Of a stretch of DNA of 64,000 nt, positions 50,601-59,600 are shown piece by piece. The stretch is from assembly GCA_965223215.1 (NCBI GenBank), contig CBDCVZ010000010.1:3348001-3412000 (forward strand), read 5' to 3'. The stretch is from JABDMH01 sp965223215. GTDB lineage: Bacteria > Bacteroidota > Bacteroidia > Chitinophagales > Saprospiraceae. The first letter of the stretch is position 1; every line of letters starts with the position of its first letter. Under the pieces are notes generated by a model that searched no databases, was not told the origin of the DNA, and saw nothing but the letters and a program-made list of their open reading frames with translations. Both the position numbers and the translations under genes were made by a program.

Positions 50601-53600
50601 CAGCATCGTATCTTGAATCGTGATCAACTGCTCGCAGAACTGTGTGTTCAGACAACTGTCAAACACCGTCCACGTTCGGGTAATCTGAATCGGACAACTC
50701 GCATTGGTGATCACATCGAAGTAGGCTACCTGTAGCACCCCACAGTTGTCATTGGCATCACTAACTGCATCGGTCGCATCGTAGGTCGCTTCATCCATGA
50801 ACACACTGTCGGTGCTAAACGCCCATCCCGTAGCCGCCAATACATCATCCGTGTTGCAGCCATCTGCCTCTACATCTATCGGACAGACAATGGTGGGCAG
50901 CATCGTATCTTGAATCGTGATCAACTGCTCACAGAACTGCGTGTTCAGACAACTGTCAAACACCGTCCACGTTCGGGTAATCTGAATCGGACAACTCGCA
51001 TTGGTGATCACATCGTAGTAGGCCACCTGCAACACCCCACAGTTGTCATTGGCATCACTAACTGCATCGGTCGCATCGTAGGTCGCTTCATCCATGAACA
51101 CACTGTCGGTGCTGAACGCCCAACCCGTAGCCGCCAATACATCATCGGTGCTGCAACCATCCGCCTCTACATCTATCGGACAGACAATGGTGGGCAGCAT
51201 CGTATCTTGAATCGTGATCAACTGCTCGCAGAACTGCGTGTTCAGACAACTGTCAAACACCGTCCACGTTCGTGTGATCTGAATCGGACAACTCGCATTG
51301 GTGATCACATCGTAGTAGGCCACCTGCAACACCCCACAGTTGTCATTGGCATCACTAACTGCATCGGTCGCATCGTAGGTCGCTTCATCCATGAACACAC
51401 TGTCGGTGCTGAACGACCAACCCGTAGCCGCCAATACATCATCGGTGCTGCAACCATCTGCCTCTACATCTATCGGACAGACAATCGTGGGCAGCATCGT
51501 ATCTTGAATCGTGATCAACTGCTCGCAGAACTGCGTGTTCAGACAACTGTCAAACACCGTCCACGTTCGTGTGATCTGAATCGGACAACTCGCATTGGTG
51601 ATCACATCGTAGTACGCTACCTGCAACACTCCACAGTTGTCATTGGCATCACTAACTGCATCGGTCGCATCGTAGGTCGCCTCATCCATGAACACACTGT
51701 CGGTGCTGAACGACCAACCCGTAGCCGCCAATACATCATCCGTGTTGCAGCCATCTGCCTCTACATCCACCGGACAGACAATGGTGGGCAGCATCGTATC
51801 TTGAATCGTGATCAACTGCTCGCAGAACTGTGTGTTCAGACAACTGTCAAACACCGTCCACGTTCGTGTGATCTGAATCGGACAACTCGCATTGGTAATC
51901 ACATCGTAGTACGCTACCTGCAAGACTCCACAGTTGTCATTGGCATCACTAACTGCATCGGTCGCATCGTAGGTCGCTTCATCCATGAAAACACTGTCGG
52001 TGCTGAACGCCCAACCCGTAGCCGCCAATACATCATCCGTGCTGCACCCATCTGCCTCTACATCTATCGGACAGACAATGGTGGGCAGCATCGTATCTTG
52101 AATCGTGATCAACTGCTCACAGAACTGTGTGTTCAGACAACTGTCAAACACCGTCCACGTTCGGGTAATCTGGATCGGACAACTCGCATTGGTGATTACA
52201 TCGTAGTAGGCCACCTGCAGTACCCCACAGTTGTCATTGGCATCACTAACTGCATCGGTCGCATCGTAGGTCGCTTCATCCATGAACACACTGTCGGTGC
52301 TGAACGCCCATCCCGTAGCCGCCAATACATCATCGGTGTTGCAACCATCTGCCTCTACATCTATCGGACAGACAATCGTGGGCAGCATCGTATCTTGAAT
52401 CGTGATCAACTGCTCGCAGAACTGCGTGTTCAGACAACTGTCAAACACCGTCCACGTTCTGGTGATCTGAATCGGACAACTTGCGTTGGTTACTACATCG
52501 TAGTACGCTACCTGTAGTACCCCACAGTTGTCATTGGCATCACTAACTGCATCGGTCGCATCGTAGGTCGCTTCATCCATGAACACACTGTCGGTGCTGA
52601 ACGCCCAACCCGTAGCCGCCAACACATCATCGGTGTTGCAGCCATCTGCCTCTACATCTACCGGACAGACAATGGTGGGCAGCATCGTATCTTGAATCGT
52701 AATCAATTGCTCGCAGAACTGTGTGTTCAGACAACTGTCAAACACCGTCCACGTTCGTGTGATCTGAATCGGACAACTCGCATTGGTGATTACATCGTAA
52801 TAGGCTACCTGTAGTACCCCACAGTTGTCATTGGCATCACTAACTGCATCGGTCGCATCGTAGGTCGCTTCATCCATGAACACACTGTCGGTGCTGAACG
52901 ACCATCCCGTAGCCGCCAACACATCATCCGTGCTACAGCCATCCGCCTCTACATCTACCGGACAGACAATCGTGGGCAGCATCGTATCTTGAATCGTGAT
53001 CAACTGCTCACAGAACTGCGTGTTCAGACAACTGTCAAACACCGTCCACGTTCGGGTGATCTGGATCGGACAACTCGCATTGATTACTACATCGTAATAG
53101 GCTACCTGTAGTACCCCACAGTTGTCATTGGCATCACTAACTGCATCAGTCGCATCGTAGGTCGCTTCATCCATGAACACACTGTCGGTGCTGAACGCCC
53201 AACCCGTAGCCGCCAATACATCATCCGTGCTGCAACCATCTGCCTCTACATCTATCGGACAGACAATCGTGGGTAGCATCGTATCTTGAATCGTGATCAA
53301 CTGCTCGCAGAACTGCGTATTCAGACAACTGTCAAACACCGTCCACGTTCTGGTGATCTGGATCGGGCAACTTGCGTTGGTTACTACATCGTAGTACGCT
53401 ACCTGTAGTACCCCACAGTTGTCATTGGCATCACTAACTACATCAGTCGCATCGTAGGTCGCCTCATCCATGAACACACTGTCGGTGCTGAACGCCCAAC
53501 CCGTAGCCGCCAACACATCATCCGTGTTGCAACCATCTGCCTCTACATCTATCGGACAGACAATCGTGGGCAGCATTGTATCCTGTACCGTAATCGTTTG

Positions 53601-56600
53601 TAGGCAGGTTTGGGTGTTGAGACACGTATCAAAAACCGTCCACGTTCTTTCAATGATGATCGGACAGCTTGTGTTGGTGATCACGTCGTAGTAGGCCACC
53701 TGCAAGACTCCACAGTTGTCAGATACCGTACCCGGAAAGGTCGCATTGCCCTCAAAGGTCGCTTCATCCATAAATATACTATCACTACTAAAAGCCCAGC
53801 CACCCGTGATGGCACTTACATCTCCCAAATTACAGCCATCTGCCTCAATATCTACCGGACAAGTGATTAATGGCAGCATCGTATCCTGTACCGTGATGGT
53901 CTGGATGCAAGATTGCGTGTTCATACACGTATCAAAGGCCGTCCACGTTCTTTCAATGATGATCGGACAGCTTGCATTGGTTACCACATCGTAATAGGCC
54001 ACCTGCAAGACTCCACAGTTGTCGGATACCGTACCTGGGAAGGTCGCATTACCCTCAAAAGTGGCCTCATCCATAAATACGCTGTCGGTACTAAATACCC
54101 AGCCACCCGTGATGGCACTTACATCTCCCAAATTACAGCCATCTGCTTCAATATCTACCGGACAAGTGATTAATGGCAGCATCGTATCCTGTACCATGAT
54201 GGTCTGGATGCAAGATTGCGTATTCATGCACGTATCAAAGGCCGTCCACGTTCTTTCAATGATGATCGGACAACTCGCACTGGTTACTACATCGTAATAG
54301 GCCACCTGCAAGACTCCACAGTTGTCGGATACCGTACCTGGGAAGGTCCCATTGCCTTCAAAAGTAGCCTCATCCATAAATACGCTGTCGGTACTAAACG
54401 CCCAGCCGCCAGTGATGGCGGTCACATCAGCTAACTCACAGCCATCTGCTTCGATGTCTACTGGACAGGTAATCAATGGCAACATCGTGTCTTGTACCGT
54501 AATGGTTTGTAGGCAGGTTTGGGTGTTGAAACACGTATCAAAAACTGTCCAGGTTCTTTCAATGATGATCGGACAATTCGCACTGGTTACTACATCGTAA
54601 TAGGCCACCTGCAACACTCCACAGTTGTCAGATACCGTACCCGGGAAGGTCGGATTGCCCTCAAAAGTCGCCTCATCCATAAATACACTGTCGGTACTAA
54701 ACGCCCAGCCGCCAGTGATGGCGGTCACATCAGCTAACTCACAGCCATCTGCTTCGATATCTACTGGACAGGTAATCAATGGCAACATCGTGTCTTGTAC
54801 AGTAATGGTTTGTAGGCAGGTTTGGGTGTTGAGACATGTATCAAAAACCGTCCACGTTCTTTCAATGATGATGGGACAACTCGCATTGGTCACCACATCA
54901 TAATAGGCCACCTGCAACACTCCACAGTTGTCAGACACCGTACCCGGGAAGGTCGCATTACCCTCAAAGGTCACCTCATCCATAAATACACTGTCGGTAC
55001 TAAACGCCCAACCACCTGTAATGGCACTTACATCTCCCAGACCACAGCCATCTGCTTCAATATCTACCGGACAAGTGATTAATGGCAGCATCGTATCCTG
55101 TACCGTGATGGTCTGGATGCAAGATTGCGTGTTCATACACGTATCAAAGGCAGTCCACGTTCTTTCAATGATGATCGGACAGCTTGCATTGGTTACCACA
55201 TCGTAATAGGCCACCTGCAAGACTCCACAGTTGTCGGATACCGTACCCGGGAAGGTCACATTACCCTCAAAGGTCGACTCATCCATAAATACGCTGTCGG
55301 TACTAAACGCCCAGCCACCCGTGATGGCACTTACATCTCCCAAATTACAGCCATCTGCTTCAATATCTACCGGACAAGTGATTAATGGCAGCATCGTATC
55401 CTGTACCGTGATGGTCTGGATGCAAGATTGCGTGTTCATACACGTATCAAAGGCCGTCCATGTTCTTTCAATAATGATCGGACAGCTTGCATTGGTTACC
55501 ACATCGTAATAGGCCACCAGCAAGACTCCACAGTTGTCGGATACCGTACCTGGGAAGGTCGCATTACCCTCAAAAGTGGCCTCATCCATAAATACGCTGT
55601 CGGTACTAAATACCCAGCCACCCGTGATGGCACTTACATCTCCCAAATTACAGCCATCTGCTTCAATATCTACCGGACAAGTGATTAATGGCAGCATCGT
55701 ATCCTGTACCGCGATGGTCTGGATGCAAGATTGCGTGTTCATACACGTATCAAAGGCCGTCCACGTTCTTTCAATGATGATCGGACAACTCGCATTGGTT
55801 ACTACATCGTAATAGGCCACCTGCAAGACTCCACAGTTGTCAGATACCGTACCTGGGAAGGTCCCATTGCCCTCGAAGGTCGACTCATCCATAAATACGC
55901 TGTCGGTACTAAACGCCCAGCCGCCCGTGATGGCGGTCACATCAGCTAACTCACAGCCATCTGCTTCGATGTCTACTGGACAGGTAATCAATGGCAACAT
56001 CGTGTCTTGTACCGTAATGGTTTGTAGGCAGGTTTGGGTGTTGAAACACGTATCAAAAACCGTCCACGTTCTTTCAACGATGATGGGACAACTCGCATTA
56101 GTCACCACATCGTAATAGGCTACTTGCAGCACCCCACAGTTGTCAGACACCGTACCTGGGAAGGTCGCATTACCCTCAAAGGTCGACTCATCCATAAATA
56201 CACTATCGGTACTAAAAGCCCACCCACCCGTGATGGCACTTATATCTGCTAGATTACAGCCATCCGCTTCGATATCTACTGGACAAGTGATTAATGGCAA
56301 CATCGTATCCTGTACAGTAATCGTTTGTAGGCAGGTCTGGGTGTTGAGACACGTATCAAAAACCGTCCAGGTTCTTTCAATAATGATCGGACAACTTGCA
56401 TTGGTTACTACATCATAATAGGCCACCTGCAGGACTCCACAGTTGTCAGACACCGTACCCGGGAAGGTCGCATTGCCCTCGAAGGTCGACTCATCCATAA
56501 ATACACTATCAGTACTAAAAGCCCAGCCCCCCGTGATGGCGGTCAAATCTCCCAAGTTACATCCGTCTGCTTCGATATCTACCGGACAGGTGATTAATGG

Positions 56601-59600
56601 CAACATCGTGTCTTGCACAGTAATCGTCTGAATGCAAGATTGCGTATTCATACACGTATCAAAGGCCGTCCAAGTTCTTTCAATGATGATCGGACAACTC
56701 GCATTGGTTACTACGTCATAATAGGCCACCTGCAAGACTCCACAGTTGTCGGATACATTACCGGGGAAGGTCGGATTGCCCTCAAAGGTCGACTCATCCA
56801 TAAATACACTATCAGTACTAAAAGACCACCCACCCGTGATGGTGGTCAGATCTGCTAACTCACAGCCATCTGCTTCGATATCTACTGGACAGGTAATCAA
56901 TGGCAGCATCGTATCCTGCACCGTAATGGTCTGGACACAAGACTGAGTGTTGAGGCAACTATCGAACACCGTCCAGGTCCTCATTATTTGGATCGGACAA
57001 TTCACATTGGTGATCACATCGTAATACGCTACTTGCAGCACCCCACAGTTGTCAGATACCGTACCTGGGAAGGTGGCATTGCCCTCAAAAGTAGCCTCAT
57101 CCATAAATACACTATCGGTGCTAAAGGCCCAACCACCCGTGATGGCTTGGACATCGTTTATGGCACATCCATCGGCCTCTATATCAACAGGGCAGGTGAT
57201 GGTCGGATCTACATCCACCAAAGTGTAGGAAACTGAGCACTCATCTGTACGATTGCAGCTATCACGAACAGTAAATACAACTGTGATTGAGATGGGACAA
57301 TTTGTAATGGTGGGAATGGCCCCTACCTCAACTGTGTATGGCATGCCACATGAAACGATCACTCCACCATTCACCAGCTCCAAACTATCTGCCGCCACTT
57401 CATTTACCAAATCCAGATAGCAATTGAAATTACCATCACTGGGACAAACATCAATTACCGGGGTAGGATTATCAATTGCATAATCTACCACACAAACACT
57501 CGGATTGCCACATGGATCGGTTATAGTATATGTCATTTGTATTAACGGGTTGGGACAATTGTCAAAGGGTGGAATGGGTGAAACGCTAACTGAAAAATCG
57601 TCCCAACAATCATCACTGACGATACCGCTGATCTCATTGGTCATGGAAAGACTATCGGCTTGAATCTGTGCCAACAGGTCATTGAAACATGTGAATGTTC
57701 CACCGGGTAACCCAGCGCAATTTATCGTTGGTGCTATGGTGTCCTGCAGGAAGACATTCCCGATGCAGGTTGCCGGATTACCGCAGGAATCTGTGATCGT
57801 GAAGGTAACTACGATGCCATTGCTCATGGGGTCACAACTATTTAAAGAAGGGGTATTCGCTGGATCCCAATCATTGGTGATTTCAAGTGAATCACCACAG
57901 GGATCCGTTGTACCAGAGCTGATCATGATATCACTTTGAGTGACGGCAATCCAGGTCGTAATCTCTGCTACCAAATCATCTGCACAATCTAAGTATAGGG
58001 GACTTACCACACAGTCAACAATGGGAGGTTGGGTATCAGTAATTGTGATATTCTGCTGACATTGATCGGAATTTCCGCAACTATCAGTGACGACAAAAGT
58101 CCTAAGAAACTGAGCAGGACAGGTTCCTATCTGTTGATCATAGTAATATAAGCTATCAATACCACAGTTGTCACTTACATCAGACAAGGCATCCAGCCCT
58201 TCGAAGAAAGCCTCGGTAATTATTATTGGAGTTGTGCTGAACGCAAGTCCGGTGATTGTCAGTAGATCTTCTGAGCCACATGCTTCTTGGGTGATGTCAC
58301 CAGGACAGGTGATTGAAGGAGCCTGTTGTGTAAAGGTATACGTTACGTCACAACTGTTGGTGCGACCGCAGCTGTCAGTTACTGTGAACATAACTGAGAC
58401 ATCAGCGGGACAGTTAGCCAGCGATGGTATTGCACCTACCGAAACCGTGTAACTCATCCCACAAGCTGCCGAAACTAAGGTACCACCAGCATTAATGACT
58501 AACTCCAGACTATCCGCTTCAACAGCTGCGAGTAAATCGCCATAACACTCGAAGGACGTTGGAGCTGGACAGGTTAGTGTGGGACCATTATTAGCTATGG
58601 CGTAGGTGATGGTACACTGACTTGGATTTCCGCAGAAATCAACAACCGTAAAAGTGATGGGAATATTGGGATTGGGACAATTGTCAAAAGGTGGGATCCC
58701 AGTCACAGACACAGTAAAATCATCGACACAATCATCAGTTACTATCCCTAATAATTCGTTGGTTAGAAAAAGACTGTCCACTTGAATTTGAGCAATCAGA
58801 TCTGCATAACATGACAAAGTCCCGCCCGGCAGAAGTCCACAGTTGATGTTGGGTGGTATGGTATCTTGCACAAACACGTTCAATGGACAAGGAGTTGTAT
58901 TACCACAGGAGTCGGTGACATTGAAAGTCACGGGCATACCCGAACTTAGATTACAACTGAGATTTGGTATTGAGGTACCATCCCAATCACTGGTAATATC
59001 AAGGACATCGCCACATGCATCGATGGTGTTGGCTTGCAGAATCGCAATGTTGTTATTGACCCATGCCTGGATCTCGCTTAGATAATCTTGGTCACAATCC
59101 AAAACGAGGTCATCGATTAAACTGCAATCAACCACAGGTGGTGTCATATCCGTAACTGTGATGGTTTGATTGCAAGTATTTGTGAGACCACAGCTGTCTG
59201 TTACCGTAAACGTACGAGTAAAAGATGCCGGACAGGTGCTTGTTTGAACATCAACATAAACTAAACTAGCTATGCCGCAATTGTCATCTACCTGAGGGTT
59301 ACCAGGAGAAAGTGCCTCAAAGACAGCTTCGCTAATTGCAACAGGAGTGGTACTAAATGCCAATCCTGTCAGAGAGAGTAGATCTTCAGAGCCGCATGCT
59401 TCTTGGGTGATGTTACCTGGGCAGGTTATGGTAGGTGGAGAATTATCATCTATAGTAAAGGTCTGGTAGAACAAGGTATCATTACCACAGGCATCAACTA
59501 ATTCATAAATCCTTACAACATGGTAATTGTTACAAGGACTACCGACCACACTGTCTTTCACAAAACTGAAAGTTGCCATTCCGCAAGGTTCATCCAGCGT

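Noticed and set aside
50910..52517. Long plus-strand open frames within the 99-aa array (up to 535 codons here, 372 at 40218-41336)
   Set aside because: They repeat with the same 297 bp period as the HYR units, have no signal, domain or start context, and arise because the homogenised array happens to lack antisense stops in that frame.
38130..53573. CRISPR-like regular direct repeats
   Set aside because: The repeated unit is a 297 bp coding module with no short repeat/variable spacer alternation, and no cas genes are present.
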